Of a stretch of DNA of 64,000 nt, positions 9,101 to 18,203 are shown in pieces. This DNA is from an uncultured Psychrobacter sp. (lineage in GTDB: Bacteria > Pseudomonadota > Gammaproteobacteria > Pseudomonadales > Moraxellaceae). A program made the position numbers and the translations under genes. Below the pieces are notes generated by a model, which searched no databases, was not told where the DNA came from, and worked only from the letters and a program-made list of their open reading frames with translations. Position 1 is the first letter of the stretch; every line of letters begins with the position of its first letter. The stretch lies in NCBI RefSeq assembly GCF_947500265.1, contig NZ_CANMRN010000002.1:496001-560000 (forward strand), given 5' to 3'.

Positions 9101-9850
9101 TTAACTTTGCGTACGGCTCTTAACATAACGGTGGGTTGAGGCAAGGCGGTTCAAAACTGTCTGATGCAATTCATCTAACAATTCGTCAAGCTCATAATCA
9201 ATCTCTAAGAACAAATCTGTCAGCATATCACCAGCAGTCATCTTGCCCTGCACCATATTATTTTTGGTACGATGCGGACTAAAGCGTTGTAGCTGCTCAT
9301 AATGATGTAATGCTTCAGGAATACTTTCGGATACTAATTTATCGATGACGAACTGACGCTCATTGTGTTGCTGCTGTTGCTGTTCGTTCAGCTCACTACT
9401 CCATTCACGATAACGCTTTAGCTTACCGTTGATACGATCTAATATCGCAACGGCTTCGATAGGCATGGCATTTAGGGTGGCCTCATCGACCACATCAACA
9501 AGCTCAGTCATAATCGGACAACGTCCATGTTTGAGATACCACAAAGTATCTGGGTCAAAAGGCGGTCTATTGGTTGGACGCATTTGAGCACGATTACTCA
9601 GATAGCGATCGGTCAAAGGCGTGGATGATTGGCTATCACTGACTTGTGCCAACGCATCACATATACGGTTTACACGTTCAGGCGGAGTCAGTGTAGAACG
9701 CTCATGTACTGCGTGATTGCTATCACTATTTGCAGCCGCATCCTGTTCATGATTGACGCTCATCTCCTGAGCATTCTTTGCTGCCAATGTCGGTAGGTCA
9801 TCTTGAGCTTGCCCAAATGACTGTAGCATTCTTGTCAAACTGACTACCAT
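9101..9850 (-). CDS. Uncharacterised protein, paralogue C (no membrane helix)
   Basis: No family recognised. The 249-residue hydrophilic protein has an unstructured N-terminal third and a helical C-terminal domain with a poly-Gln tract (residues near 155). IPEALHHYEQLQRF and MLTDLFLEIDYELDELLDEL...STHRYVKSR match the corresponding parts of paralogues A and B. Unlike them it lacks the N-terminal membrane helix and the EF-hand loop. The frame stays open to 9904, but the preferred ATG at 9850 has a GAGGGG ribosome site; the upstream extension would be Cys-rich and abut the divergent exporter promoter. It lies 173 bp upstream of paralogue B, so it may be separately expressed. Confidence 0.65.
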   Translation of the reverse strand: MVVSLTRMLQSFGQAQDDLPTLAAKNAQEMSVNHEQDAAANSDSNHAVHERSTLTPPERVNRICDALAQVSDSQSSTPLTDRYLSNRAQMRPTNRPPFDPDTLWYLKHGRCPIMTELVDVVDEATLNAMPIEAVAILDRINGKLKRYREWSSELNEQQQQQHNERQFVIDKLVSESIPEALHHYEQLQRFSPHRTKNNMVQGKMTAGDMLTDLFLEIDYELDELLDELHQTVLNRLASTHRYVKSRTQS

Positions 9851-9995
9851 GACTTGCTCTGCCCCTCGTCTATTACACTCACATTGTGCGCATATTGCAT
9901 ACATTCATTCAATAGCGTATCTTAGCAGGTTTTTGCTGGCCTGCCAGTAAGCAAAATGTCACCATTCCTACACGCCAACCGTTAAGCACCGTATT

Positions 9996-10598
9996 ATGAA
10001 TGCTCCCGATTATATTTCTGGTTTCCTACTTGGGTTATCTCTCATCATTGCTATTGGCTCTCAAAACGCCTTTGTACTCAAACAAGGTCTCAAACGCGAG
10101 CACATATTTTTTGTTTGTTTGTTTTGTGCGGTGAGCGATGCATTTTTAATTTCAGCAGGCGTTGGTGGTTTTGGTGCAGTTACGGCCCGCTATCCTCACG
10201 TTATAGATATCGCAAAAATAGCAGGCGTTATATTTTTATTAGGATACGGCTTACAGAGTTTGTATGCCAGCGTACGTGTGTCACATGCTTTGACTGTCGA
10301 AGGACAAGTCGTCACGAGTTTGAAAAAAGCTTTACTACTATGCTTTGGCTTTACTTGGCTAAACCCGCACGTCTATCTAGACACATTGGTACTCGTCGGC
10401 ATGGTCTCTACGGGTGCAAGCAGTAAATTGACGTTTGCCACAGGTGCAATTAGCGCCTCGTTCTTTTTCTTCTTTGCGCTTGGGTATGGTGCGCGATTAC
10501 TCAGGCCTCTATTTGAGAAGCCTAAGGCATGGAACATACTGGATGCTTTGGTAGGATTGTTAATGCTGTATCTGGCGTGGCATTTGTATCAAAGCTGA
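9996..10598 (+). CDS. LysE/ArgO-family amino-acid exporter
   Basis: Inner-membrane efflux protein of the LysE superfamily, probably exporting a basic amino acid such as arginine or lysine. The 200-residue length, about six membrane segments, and the N-terminal signature FLLGLSLIIAIGSQNAFVLKQG match the ArgO/LysE branch. The central FTWLNPHVYLDTLVL is also characteristic. It is transcribed away from paralogue C and converges on marC, with an inverted repeat between them. No LysG/ArgP-type regulator lies next to it. The family is confident; the substrate is inferred. Confidence 0.88.
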   Translation: MNAPDYISGFLLGLSLIIAIGSQNAFVLKQGLKREHIFFVCLFCAVSDAFLISAGVGGFGAVTARYPHVIDIAKIAGVIFLLGYGLQSLYASVRVSHALTVEGQVVTSLKKALLLCFGFTWLNPHVYLDTLVLVGMVSTGASSKLTFATGAISASFFFFFALGYGARLLRPLFEKPKAWNILDALVGLLMLYLAWHLYQS

Positions 10599-10692
10599 TA
10601 GAAATATAACTAGGAAATGATAGATAAGCTGAGTGTTGAATAAACTGAATATCAAGTAAACAACGTATTAGATAAACCGAAACACGTTGATA

Positions 10693-10729
10693 ACCGCTAA
10701 CCGGTATATAAATATATGTGGTTAGCGGT
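10693..10729. terminator. Inverted repeat between convergent genes, possible bidirectional terminator
   Basis: ACCGCTAACC (10693-10702) pairs perfectly with GGTTAGCGGT (10720-10729) over a 17-nt AT-rich loop. No clean T-run follows, so the terminator role is suggested mainly by its place between two 3' ends. Confidence 0.55.
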
Positions 10730-10746
10730 AATATTGTATTGATCAT

Positions 10747-11388
10747 TTACATCAAGCTAGGAAAGAGCGTACGCAGACCATTAACGATAATCTCGATAGA
10801 AACGGCTGCCAATAGCATACCCATGATTCGGCTCATGATGTTCAAGCCAGTATCGCCTAATAAGCGACTGATACGACCTGCCGCCATCAATGCCAAATAG
10901 CAAAACAGACTGATGAATAAGCCAGCAATCAAGATGGCAGATACCTGCAAAATACCTGATACTTGTGAAGAATAAATGATAACCGTGGAGATACCACCAG
11001 GCCCAATCATCATCGGAATCGCAAGGGGAACCACGGCAGCTGCCATTGAAACTGGCGCATCTTTTACATGATCAACATCGAAGTTCTCTTGATCAGGTTT
11101 AACCGGGTTACCCTCTCCATTCATCATATTTAGGGCAATTAAAAACACCAATATACCGCCTGCCAATTGGAACGAGCCGATAGAAATACCAAGTGTTTTT
11201 AGTAACGTCTCACCTGCAATCGTAAAAAAGCTGATGGTGATAAAAATGGTCAGACAAGCAACGCGCGCGACCTTACGTCGATTGTTCATCGAATAGCCGC
11301 GAGTCAAATCTAAAAATAACGTCAATGCGCTAAATGGATTGATCAATACCATAAAGGCTAGGATTATCTTGATAATTTCAGTATTCAC
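10747..11388 (-). CDS. MarC-family integral membrane protein
   Basis: Six-helix inner-membrane protein of the MarC/UPF0056 family, whose function is not established; the old link to multiple antibiotic resistance was not upheld. Family marks are ILAFMVLINPFSAL at the N-terminus, the central AVVPLAIPMMIGPGGISTVI and a C-terminal MSRIMGMLLAAVSIEIIVNG. At 213 residues it is a typical size. The start codon is GTG at 11388; the next in-frame ATG would remove most of the first helix. The gene lies downstream of nadC on the same strand, but the gap of about 300 bp with a hairpin suggests independent expression. Confidence 0.88.
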   Translation of the reverse strand: MNTEIIKIILAFMVLINPFSALTLFLDLTRGYSMNNRRKVARVACLTIFITISFFTIAGETLLKTLGISIGSFQLAGGILVFLIALNMMNGEGNPVKPDQENFDVDHVKDAPVSMAAAVVPLAIPMMIGPGGISTVIIYSSQVSGILQVSAILIAGLFISLFCYLALMAAGRISRLLGDTGLNIMSRIMGMLLAAVSIEIIVNGLRTLFPSLM

Positions 11389-11690
11389 TGAGCGCTCGCT
11401 TGTCTATTGATACCGCTTGTGCAAAAAGATAAGGTCATCGTGCGAGTGCAACGATGACCCAATAGGTAACTAAAAATAGCATTGTAGCATAGGCAGATAA
11501 GCTAATAAAATCATTAACTTTGCGCCGTTACGCCTACATGTCACCTTAGTAACGCTTCAGTGTAAAAACAAGCATTTAACAGCTTGTTAGCCCAAGCTAT
11601 CAGTATAAATTACCATTTTATCAACTCAGTGATAGTCCTTGTCATAAAATCGAGCGCATGTAGTGCTATTAGCCTGTATTACGTCTGCCC
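11389..11690. other. 302-bp spacer between nadC and marC
   Basis: Non-coding. It holds a hairpin (11433-11459) that can act as a nadC terminator and, presumably, the marC promoter. Nothing else recognised. Confidence 0.6.
11428..11459 (-). terminator. Hairpin downstream of nadC
   Basis: On the minus strand GGTCATCGT pairs with ACGATGACC (9 bp, 9-nt loop), then TTATCTTTTT follows. It lies about 230 bp after the nadC stop and just upstream of marC, consistent with ending nadC transcripts. Confidence 0.55.
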
Positions 11691-12551
11691 TTATGCACTA
11701 AAATCTAGCCCAATATCCAAAGCAGTAGTACTATGCGTCAAATAACCCATCGCGATAAAATCAACCCCTGTACTTGCCGCCGCTTGTACCGTTTCGGGCG
11801 TAATACCACCTGAGGCTTCAGTCTTTGCTCGACCCTGACACATAGCAACCGCTTGCGACAATGTTTCAGGCGGCATGTTATCTAATAGCACTAAATTCAC
11901 ACCTGCATCGAGCGCTTGCTCTAATTGCTCTAGCGTATCGACTTCGACTTCAATGGGAATCAAATGCCCAGCAAAATCTTGGGCTTGTTGAATGGCTGTC
12001 GTGATGTCGCCAGCGATGGCGATATGATTGTCTTTGATTAAAATTGCATCATCCAATCCCAAGCGATGATTGCGTCCGCCGCCGCAGCGTACGGCGTATT
12101 TTTGTACAATACGTAAGCCTGGAATGGTCTTACGTGTACAGGTAATTTGTGCAGGATATTGCGCCACGCTATCGACAATCTGACGTGTCGCTGTCGCAAT
12201 ACCACTGAGATGGGTCATAAAGTTCAGTGCCGTGCGTTCTGCAGTCAATAAATGACGCGCGTTACCTTTTACGGTCGCTAACACTGCACCAGCCTCTACT
12301 GTTTCGCCATCCTGTACTTGTGCAATAAACTCAATTTGTGCATCGACTAAGGCAAAAGACAAACGTGCCAAGTCTATACCGCATATCACGCCTGCTTGCC
12401 GTGCCTTGATCTGTAGTTGCGCTTGCATATCGGCTGGGATAGTAGCTTGTGAGGTTACATCACCACGCCTACCCAAATCTTCAGTTAGTGCATTCTCAAC
12501 CAATGGTTTAAGTAATACGTCATCCAATGCTGGCTCTTTTTCAATTGTCAT
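11691..12551 (-). CDS. nadC: Nicotinate-nucleotide pyrophosphorylase (carboxylating), NadC
   Basis: Quinolinate phosphoribosyltransferase: joins quinolinate to PRPP with loss of CO2 to give nicotinate mononucleotide, the step that links NadAB to the common NAD pathway. The 286-residue length is typical. Recognisable are EDLGRRGDVTS, the active-site stretch CTRKTIPGLR, the basic segment CGGGRNHRLGLDDAILIKDNH, and a C-terminal barrel with EASGGI and DFIAMGYLTHS. It is separate from nadAB and faces the other way, with the Nudix-like regulator 160 bp upstream on the same strand. A candidate operator (12595-12621) lies 44-70 bp before the ATG, suggesting co-regulation with nadA. Confidence 0.95.
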   Translation of the reverse strand: MTIEKEPALDDVLLKPLVENALTEDLGRRGDVTSQATIPADMQAQLQIKARQAGVICGIDLARLSFALVDAQIEFIAQVQDGETVEAGAVLATVKGNARHLLTAERTALNFMTHLSGIATATRQIVDSVAQYPAQITCTRKTIPGLRIVQKYAVRCGGGRNHRLGLDDAILIKDNHIAIAGDITTAIQQAQDFAGHLIPIEVEVDTLEQLEQALDAGVNLVLLDNMPPETLSQAVAMCQGRAKTEASGGITPETVQAAASTGVDFIAMGYLTHSTTALDIGLDFSA

Positions 12552-12594
12552 CTTTGACCCTTATCTAGGCATGATATTGATAGAAACTGCTTGT

Positions 12595-12621
12595 CATTTA
12601 AACTCAAAATGAGCATAAATA
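12595..12621. promoter_or_regulatory. Candidate NAD-regulator operator upstream of nadC
   Basis: This site shares CTCAAAATGAGCATAAAT-type sequence with the perfect palindrome upstream of nadA. Its right half matches 11 of 12 positions and its left half 8 of 12, with the same AAA centre. Such a shared element at both nad loci points to one common regulator. Confidence 0.65.
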
Positions 12622-12711
12622 TAGCGTAAAGTTAGCGACCCTGCAAGGAAAGGTGACAAATTTTTCGTTTTACAAACCGATTTAGAGATACAACGGACTG
12701 GCTTGAAATGA

Positions 12712-13743
12712 TTATTTGCGCTTAGGAAGTTTGCTATCCATCAGTAAACTCTGTAATTCAATATCATGGCGGAAGCGATATAGCTTGGCAGGACGACCGC
12801 GCTGAGCAGTGCTACTCTCTCCTGTCTCCATCACTAGATTTTGTGAATCAAGCAATCGACGAAAATTTTGCTTGTGCAAGCGCACGCCTGATAATGCCTC
12901 AACACTCTGCTGCAACTGAGATAAGGTAAAGACGTCTGGCATCAGACCAAAAATAAGCGGTCTATATTCAATCTTCGCGCGCAGTCTTGAGATAGCAGTA
13001 GCAATCACGCGACGGTGATCGTAATACATGGGTACACCTATGCGTTGTGACCAGTCTTCTGGCAAAGCAACAGCCTGATAGTTGGGCGGATAATTAGGAG
13101 CTTCGGGTATCAGACCTGCTTCATAAAGCATCTCATAGCGTAGTAATACATGCTCTGCAATCCATTCTCTACTTTCATTATCGTGTTCGTTGACAGATTG
13201 ACTGTCAGTGAGTTTGCCACTTGCCAAAAACGCTTCGTCCAGCCCCCAACACAGGCCAATGCGCTGACGCCTGCGCTGTTGGACAATCGAGTCGTTGGCA
13301 GTATTGGCCCATTCGAGTAGTGCTGGCACGATAAAGTCCATGATGATACTGGGCATACCATCCAAGTGATTTTCCCATGGGAAATAATCATACCAATCTC
13401 GCCATAGCGCTTTGCTTTGGAGTGCCCGCGTTTGCGTCTCTTGCACCAAACCTAAATAACTCACATACACCAACGCATGACCATCGATGTTACGTCTATT
13501 GGTGTCGACAAAGGTATATAGCTGCTCCAAATATCCGAGCGGTTGCTGTGTTTGTTCTTCTACCCACTGACGCACCCCTGCCTGTAGCGAGCGATGTAGC
13601 GGCATAAGTGGTCCATTTGGCAACAGCTTGCCTTGGTCAACGGTTAGGACACGCGCGATATGATCTGTGATAGCGACCAACACGGCGACCACTTCTGTCG
13701 TGCCGCTACCTTGTTGGTGCGCATGTGAATAAGACAACGTCAT
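12712..13743 (-). CDS. Nudix-related transcriptional regulator of NAD synthesis (NrtR/NadQ-like)
   Basis: Probable repressor of NAD genes. The N-terminal half has a Nudix-like fold (VVAVLVAITDHIARVLTV...), but the Nudix box is degenerate. Around GPLMPLHRSLQAG...RQWVEEQ the first Glu is His and the RE pair is RQ, so hydrolysis is unlikely and ligand sensing more likely. A long insertion follows (about 110-230). The C-terminal winged helix (FTLSQLQQSVEAL...NFRRLLDSQ...RGRPAKLYRF) is the NrtR DNA-binding signature. The open frame extends to a TTG at 13788; the ATG at 13743 with AAGGATA upstream is preferred (343 residues). It lies between nadC and divergent nadAB, with palindromic sites on both sides. 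NrtR versus NadQ assignment is uncertain. Confidence 0.8.
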   Translation of the reverse strand: MTLSYSHAHQQGSGTTEVVAVLVAITDHIARVLTVDQGKLLPNGPLMPLHRSLQAGVRQWVEEQTQQPLGYLEQLYTFVDTNRRNIDGHALVYVSYLGLVQETQTRALQSKALWRDWYDYFPWENHLDGMPSIIMDFIVPALLEWANTANDSIVQQRRRQRIGLCWGLDEAFLASGKLTDSQSVNEHDNESREWIAEHVLLRYEMLYEAGLIPEAPNYPPNYQAVALPEDWSQRIGVPMYYDHRRVIATAISRLRAKIEYRPLIFGLMPDVFTLSQLQQSVEALSGVRLHKQNFRRLLDSQNLVMETGESSTAQRGRPAKLYRFRHDIELQSLLMDSKLPKRK

Positions 13744-13931
13744 GGCTTTGGGGATTATCCTTTTTCTCTGAAAACAAAAGGCTATCAAGGTTAATAGCTA
13801 CCGTACGGCTTAGTATAGCTTGAATCTAAAACTATCATAGTCTGTCGTTGTAAGTATAAAAAATCAATATCGATATACCGTTTTGAAAGGCTAAAACCGA
13901 ATGTATTGAATAGATCAGTATAAAAAAATAC

Positions 13932-13959
13932 TTGTAATTATGCTCAAAATGAGCATAAT
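13932..13959 (+). promoter_or_regulatory. Likely nadA promoter overlapped by the operator
   Basis: TTGTAA (13932-13937) and CATAAT (13954-13959) are 16 bp apart, about 85 bp before the nadA ATG. The palindrome covers the whole spacer and the -10 box, so a bound repressor would block RNA polymerase. Confidence 0.55.
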
Positions 13960-13961
13960 TA
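13935..13961. promoter_or_regulatory. Perfect 27-bp palindrome, candidate NAD-regulator operator
   Basis: TAATTATGCTCA (13935-13946) and TGAGCATAATTA (13950-13961) are exact reverse complements around AAA. The site lies in the divergent spacer between the regulator and nadA, so it could control both, and a close relative lies before nadC. Confidence 0.8.
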
Positions 13962-14045
13962 AGACAACTTATAAATTGACTATGTTCAATTCCCACATTT
14001 TTAGCACACACATTTATCGTTATCGCACCAACAAAGGCTGCCATT

Positions 14046-15185
14046 ATGAAAAACTATCCTTACGACGCACCCATCATGAGTACGGACAATCGCATCGCCA
14101 CTCAGATGAATATCGAATATGCCAAAGCTAAGATGCCAGCAGACTTGCCTCGCGCTGAACGCATCGTGGTCGAAGAAAATATCAAGAAGCTACTAAAAGA
14201 GAATAATTCCGTACTGGTAGCACACTACTATGTCGACCCTTTTATCCAAGACTTGGCATTGGCAACCGGTGGCTGCGTCGGTGACTCACTTGAAATGGCT
14301 CGGTTTGGACAAGCTCATAGCGCTCAGACTTTGGTTGTCGCTGGTGTGCGCTTCATGGGTGAATCGGCAAAAATATTGAGCATGGAAAAGACCATCCTCA
14401 TGCCAGATTTAGAAGCCGAATGCTCGCTCGATTTAGGCTGTCCTGCTGACGAGTTTTCAGAATTTTGTGATGCCCATCCTGAGCGTACTGTTGTCGTCTA
14501 CGCCAATACCAGCGCCGCGGTAAAAGCGAGAGCTGATTGGGTAGTCACCTCATCTGTCGGTATCGACATTGTCCGTCATCTGCATGCCCAAGGCGAACCT
14601 ATTATTTGGGGGCCTGATCGCCATTTGGGCAAATACATCGCTCGTGAGACTGGTGCCGATATGCTGCTGTGGCAAGGGTCTTGCCTCGTGCATAACGAAT
14701 TTAAAGCCACTGAATTGCTGCAATTAAAAGCCGAATACCCAGAAGCCAAAGTCTTGGTACATCCTGAGTCACCTGATAGCGTGGTATCACTCGCTGATGT
14801 GGTCGGCTCGACTAGCAAGCTTTTGCAATCAACGTATGAGATGGGTGCTGATACCTTTATCGTCGCTACTGACTTGGGCATATTGCACGAGATGCAAAAA
14901 CGCTCGCCAAACAAGCGATTCTTGGCCGCACCAACTGCTGGTGAGAGTGCAAGCTGTAAGAGCTGCGCGTTTTGTCCTTGGATGGCAATGAACGGCTTAA
15001 AAGGGATTGAACAGTGCTTAACTAATCAAAGCGGTGAAGTACTAATGACACCTGAGCTAGCGACTGCAGCAAAAAAACCATTACAACGGATGCTCGATTT
15101 TGCTGAAGCGCAAAAGCAACGCGTAGCCGCTTGTGGCGACATTGTAAAAGACCGTGCGCTGTTCGCTAACGTTGGGGCAGCCTAG
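14046..15185 (+). CDS. nadA: Quinolinate synthase NadA
   Basis: Condenses iminoaspartate (made by NadB) with dihydroxyacetone phosphate to quinolinate, using an oxygen-sensitive [4Fe-4S] cluster. The expected cysteine regions are present: [21 protein letters not shown] and the C-terminal [14 protein letters not shown]. Substrate-binding features such as [12 protein letters not shown] and [14 protein letters not shown] are also seen. At 379 residues it is slightly longer than the E. coli enzyme because of the N-terminus. The ATG at 14046 follows AAAGG; an internal ATG at 14076 is an alternative. nadB follows 66 bp downstream in a likely operon, and the palindromic operator at 13935-13961 suggests repression when NAD is plentiful. 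Confidence 0.95.
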   Translation: MKNYPYDAPIMSTDNRIATQMNIEYAKAKMPADLPRAERIVVEENIKKLLKENNSVLVAHYYVDPFIQDLALATGGCVGDSLEMARFGQAHSAQTLVVAGVRFMGESAKILSMEKTILMPDLEAECSLDLGCPADEFSEFCDAHPERTVVVYANTSAAVKARADWVVTSSVGIDIVRHLHAQGEPIIWGPDRHLGKYIARETGADMLLWQGSCLVHNEFKATELLQLKAEYPEAKVLVHPESPDSVVSLADVVGSTSKLLQSTYEMGADTFIVATDLGILHEMQKRSPNKRFLAAPTAGESASCKSCAFCPWMAMNGLKGIEQCLTNQSGEVLMTPELATAAKKPLQRMLDFAEAQKQRVAACGDIVKDRALFANVGAA

Positions 15186-15251
15186 CATGCGTCGCATTCA
15201 GTTGATTGTTCCAACACCACTCGCTATGAAAATAACAGGAGCAGCAGTGAT

Positions 15252-17162
15252 ATGAGTAATATTATAAAAACTGATGTTCTTGTTATTGGGGCTGGTCTGG
15301 CAGGTTTGAGCACCGCACTATCTCTGCCAAAGTCGCTGAATATTACTGTTTTAAGCAAAGCGGCACTTGAAGTGTGCTCAAGTCACTATGCTCAAGGTGG
15401 TATCGCAGCCAGCTTAGACAAAGCAGACTCTGTGACTGATCATGTCGCTGATACCTTAATTGCTGGTGCAGGATTGTGTGCGGCTGACAATACCACCCGT
15501 ATCTTGGCTGCTGGACAGCAAGCGGTGCAGTGGCTATGTGAACAAGGTGTGCCATTTACTCAAACCACTTTAACTAAAGAAAATGATAATACTCCTGATT
15601 TTTCAGTTTTAAAAACCAGTGACTTACACTTGACCAAAGAAGGCGGTCATGGCTGTAGACGTGTGGCCCATGCGGATGACGCAACGGGTCGGCACGTGAT
15701 GGATGCATTAACCACCAAAGCACAAGCTGCAACCCATATCACTATCTTGCCTTATCATGAAGCGTTAGAGTTACTGACTGCACCTATGATTAGCAGCTCT
15801 TCTTTTAGCATGGACGATAGCGATATTAAACATTGCCGAGGGGCACTGGTCTTTGATCATGTCAATGAGCGTCAACTCACTATTCATAGTCCAGCTGTCG
15901 TACTCGCTAGTGGTGGCTTAGGTCAACTATTTAAGCGTGCCAGCGCGCCTAATGTCTGCGTCGGTGATGGCGTCATGATGGCATGGCAAGCAGGCTGTCG
16001 TTTGGCAAATTTAGAATTTGTGCAATTTCACCCAACGGGTCTGGCATTAGATGACAGCAGCTTTTTGATATCTGAAGCGTTACGCGGTGAAGGTGGACGA
16101 CTGTATTGTCCACAGACTGGTACGCGCTTTATGTTAGACGTTGATGAACGTGCTGAATTAGCCCCACGCGATATCGTCGCTCGGGCAATAGCCAATCAGA
16201 TTAGTGGTAACAGACTTGGCTACGTGCATCTTGATGTCAGTCACTTGCCAGCTGCATTTATACAGGCACATTTCCCGCAGATTTATCAGACGTTGCTAGC
16301 ACTCGGCATCGATATGACGACAGACCTTATTCCGGTCGCTCCGACTGCCCATTATAGTTGTGGCGGCGTGGTGACTGATGCCAATGGATTGACCGATATT
16401 GCAGGGCTGTATGCAGCAGGTGAAGTTGCTTATACAGGGCTACATGGGGCTAATCGTTTAGCAAGCAATTCATTGTTGGAGTGTGTGGTGGTTGGTCGTA
16501 ACATCGCAGCCAACTTGCCACGTTACTTAACAAAATTGGATCGCTTAAAGAACTTAGAAGCTTTAGAGAAAACGGCTGAAGCTTTAGAAAAAATGGCACA
16601 GCCACATACGACTGCCTATTATGAACTGCATCAGTTAGCTGCCGACATTTGGCAATCCCCGACACTAGAAAACACGCAATTTGTTATCTTGCCCTCTTCT
16701 AAGCAGTCATCACTCCCAAATTATAAGGTCGATAAAGCATTTCATTCTGACGTAGATATTGCAGAGATAACTATAGCGTTGAAAGCTCTTTTGACAGCCA
16801 ATATGGGCATCACACGTAGTGCCAAACAATTAGAGCAAGCATTGCGACAAATTGAGCAGTGGCAAGAGTCAATTGAACATACTGAAACCATGCTATCTGA
16901 TATGAGTAGTAAAGCTCCTACTACTGACAGTGAGCTTGACATTTTTCAATTGGTGAGGCAATTAGCGTTAGCAACGATGATTGTCCAATCGGCTTATCAG
17001 CGTTTTGAAAGTCGCGGTGGGCATTATCGTGAGGATTATCCTAACTTAGCTGAAACGCCTTTAACCAGTATCATTCTGCCATTAAGAAAAACTACGCTTC
17101 ACTCTATTAATCACATTATAGAAGACGAGAGTTATCCGATACCTGTTACTGACCATATTTAA
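15252..17162 (+). CDS. nadB: L-aspartate oxidase NadB
   Basis: FAD flavoprotein that oxidises L-aspartate to iminoaspartate, the substrate of NadA. Seen are the FAD motif VIGAGLAGLSTAL at the N-terminus, SSHYAQGGIAAS, the succinate-dehydrogenase-like HPTGL and SEALRGEGG, and the C-terminal FAD segment GLHGANRLASNSLLECVV. The protein has 636 residues, about 100 more than the usual form. The extra length sits mainly in a hydrophilic insert around 180-200 and in the C-terminal helical domain (about 430-570), which carries Ser/Thr-rich loops. It is the second gene of the nadAB operon, with AGGAG 12 bp before the ATG. A cdsA-like gene follows after 121 bp. Confidence 0.94.
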   Translation: MSNIIKTDVLVIGAGLAGLSTALSLPKSLNITVLSKAALEVCSSHYAQGGIAASLDKADSVTDHVADTLIAGAGLCAADNTTRILAAGQQAVQWLCEQGVPFTQTTLTKENDNTPDFSVLKTSDLHLTKEGGHGCRRVAHADDATGRHVMDALTTKAQAATHITILPYHEALELLTAPMISSSSFSMDDSDIKHCRGALVFDHVNERQLTIHSPAVVLASGGLGQLFKRASAPNVCVGDGVMMAWQAGCRLANLEFVQFHPTGLALDDSSFLISEALRGEGGRLYCPQTGTRFMLDVDERAELAPRDIVARAIANQISGNRLGYVHLDVSHLPAAFIQAHFPQIYQTLLALGIDMTTDLIPVAPTAHYSCGGVVTDANGLTDIAGLYAAGEVAYTGLHGANRLASNSLLECVVVGRNIAANLPRYLTKLDRLKNLEALEKTAEALEKMAQPHTTAYYELHQLAADIWQSPTLENTQFVILPSSKQSSLPNYKVDKAFHSDVDIAEITIALKALLTANMGITRSAKQLEQALRQIEQWQESIEHTETMLSDMSSKAPTTDSELDIFQLVRQLALATMIVQSAYQRFESRGGHYREDYPNLAETPLTSIILPLRKTTLHSINHIIEDESYPIPVTDHI

Positions 17163-17283
17163 GCCTACGACAGATAACAGCCAAACCCATCAAGGGTTAT
17201 ATCTAACACTATAGTTAAAGAGGCATTTAAGCTATCATTATGGATAGGCTTAAAATATTATCTCTTTTTTGAGTGTCCATGGT

Positions 17284-18177
17284 ATGGCTTCTGATATTGT
17301 GTTTGTGATTGCCCTGATGATAATCGTCAGTTTGGCTTGGAGTGTACTTGCCGTACCTCGTCTGCGCAAACGCTTGCCAAAAATCTACCTGATAGCCCGC
17401 TCGTGGTGGTTAATGCTCGTCGCGCTCTGCACTTGCTATGTGATTGCAAAAATAACGAACGATACGCAAGGTTCTCATTTGCAAGTATATCCCTATCAAT
17501 GGCTGCTCATTTTATTTTTTATATTAATTGGTTTACGCGGCAGCTACGAGATTAAACGCCTATGGTGTTTACGCAGTAAAGCCGCACTCATTCATAAACT
17601 CCAAGCTAAAGGCTTACAGCCAAGTACGCTCCTGCTACCGAAAATCTCTCTCAATCTGACTCAACACTATACGCGGCTCAACTCCTTAGATCTGCTACTG
17701 AGTGCTGCATTTATCTCACTCATCATTAGCCTTATTGTCTTGCAGCAATTGACCTGGCAACGCGAACAATATGGCGTTTTACTCTTCGTATTATTTGCCA
17801 GTCAGTTTAATGATATTGCCCAATATCTATGTGGGCGACTGCTTGGACGTAAGCTGTTTAAACGAGGTCTAGCACCGACTATTAGCCCGAATAAAAGCAT
17901 TGAAGGTGCTATCTTTGGCAGTTTAGTTGCGGCGATATTGGCAGCAGTATTAGGTCTTTGGCTCACTCCTTTTGATTGGTGGGTCTGTCTATTAGCTGCC
18001 TATGGCTTGGCTGTGAGCGGTATCTTTGGAGACTTATTAGAATCAGCATTTAAACGCCAGCACGGGGTGAAAGATACCGGAACGATGCTCGCTGGTCATG
18101 GTGGGGTATTAGATCGGATAGACAGTTTGCTGATTGGCGTGCCAGTATTTACCCTATTGTACTGGTTACTTGGTTAA
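17284..18177 (+). CDS. CdsA-like phosphatidate cytidylyltransferase, YnbB type
   Basis: Multi-pass membrane enzyme expected to activate a phosphatidic-acid-like lipid with CTP to a CDP-lipid. The C-terminus carries the CDP-diglyceride synthase signature: [11 protein letters not shown] followed by [12 protein letters not shown]. Upstream [16 protein letters not shown] and ISPNKSIEG are typical of the YnbB branch rather than housekeeping CdsA. About eight hydrophobic segments are present. The frame opens at a TTG (17269), but the ATG at 17284 is preferred, giving 297 residues. It converges, with a 26-bp gap, on the three-gene lipid operon whose last gene holds a YnbA-YnbC fusion. It probably supplies the CDP-lipid used by that fusion. 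Confidence 0.85.
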   Translation: MASDIVFVIALMIIVSLAWSVLAVPRLRKRLPKIYLIARSWWLMLVALCTCYVIAKITNDTQGSHLQVYPYQWLLILFFILIGLRGSYEIKRLWCLRSKAALIHKLQAKGLQPSTLLLPKISLNLTQHYTRLNSLDLLLSAAFISLIISLIVLQQLTWQREQYGVLLFVLFASQFNDIAQYLCGRLLGRKLFKRGLAPTISPNKSIEGAIFGSLVAAILAAVLGLWLTPFDWWVCLLAAYGLAVSGIFGDLLESAFKRQHGVKDTGTMLAGHGGVLDRIDSLLIGVPVFTLLYWLLG

Positions 18178-18203
18178 ACCTAGTCAAAATATTGATAGCC
18201 ATA

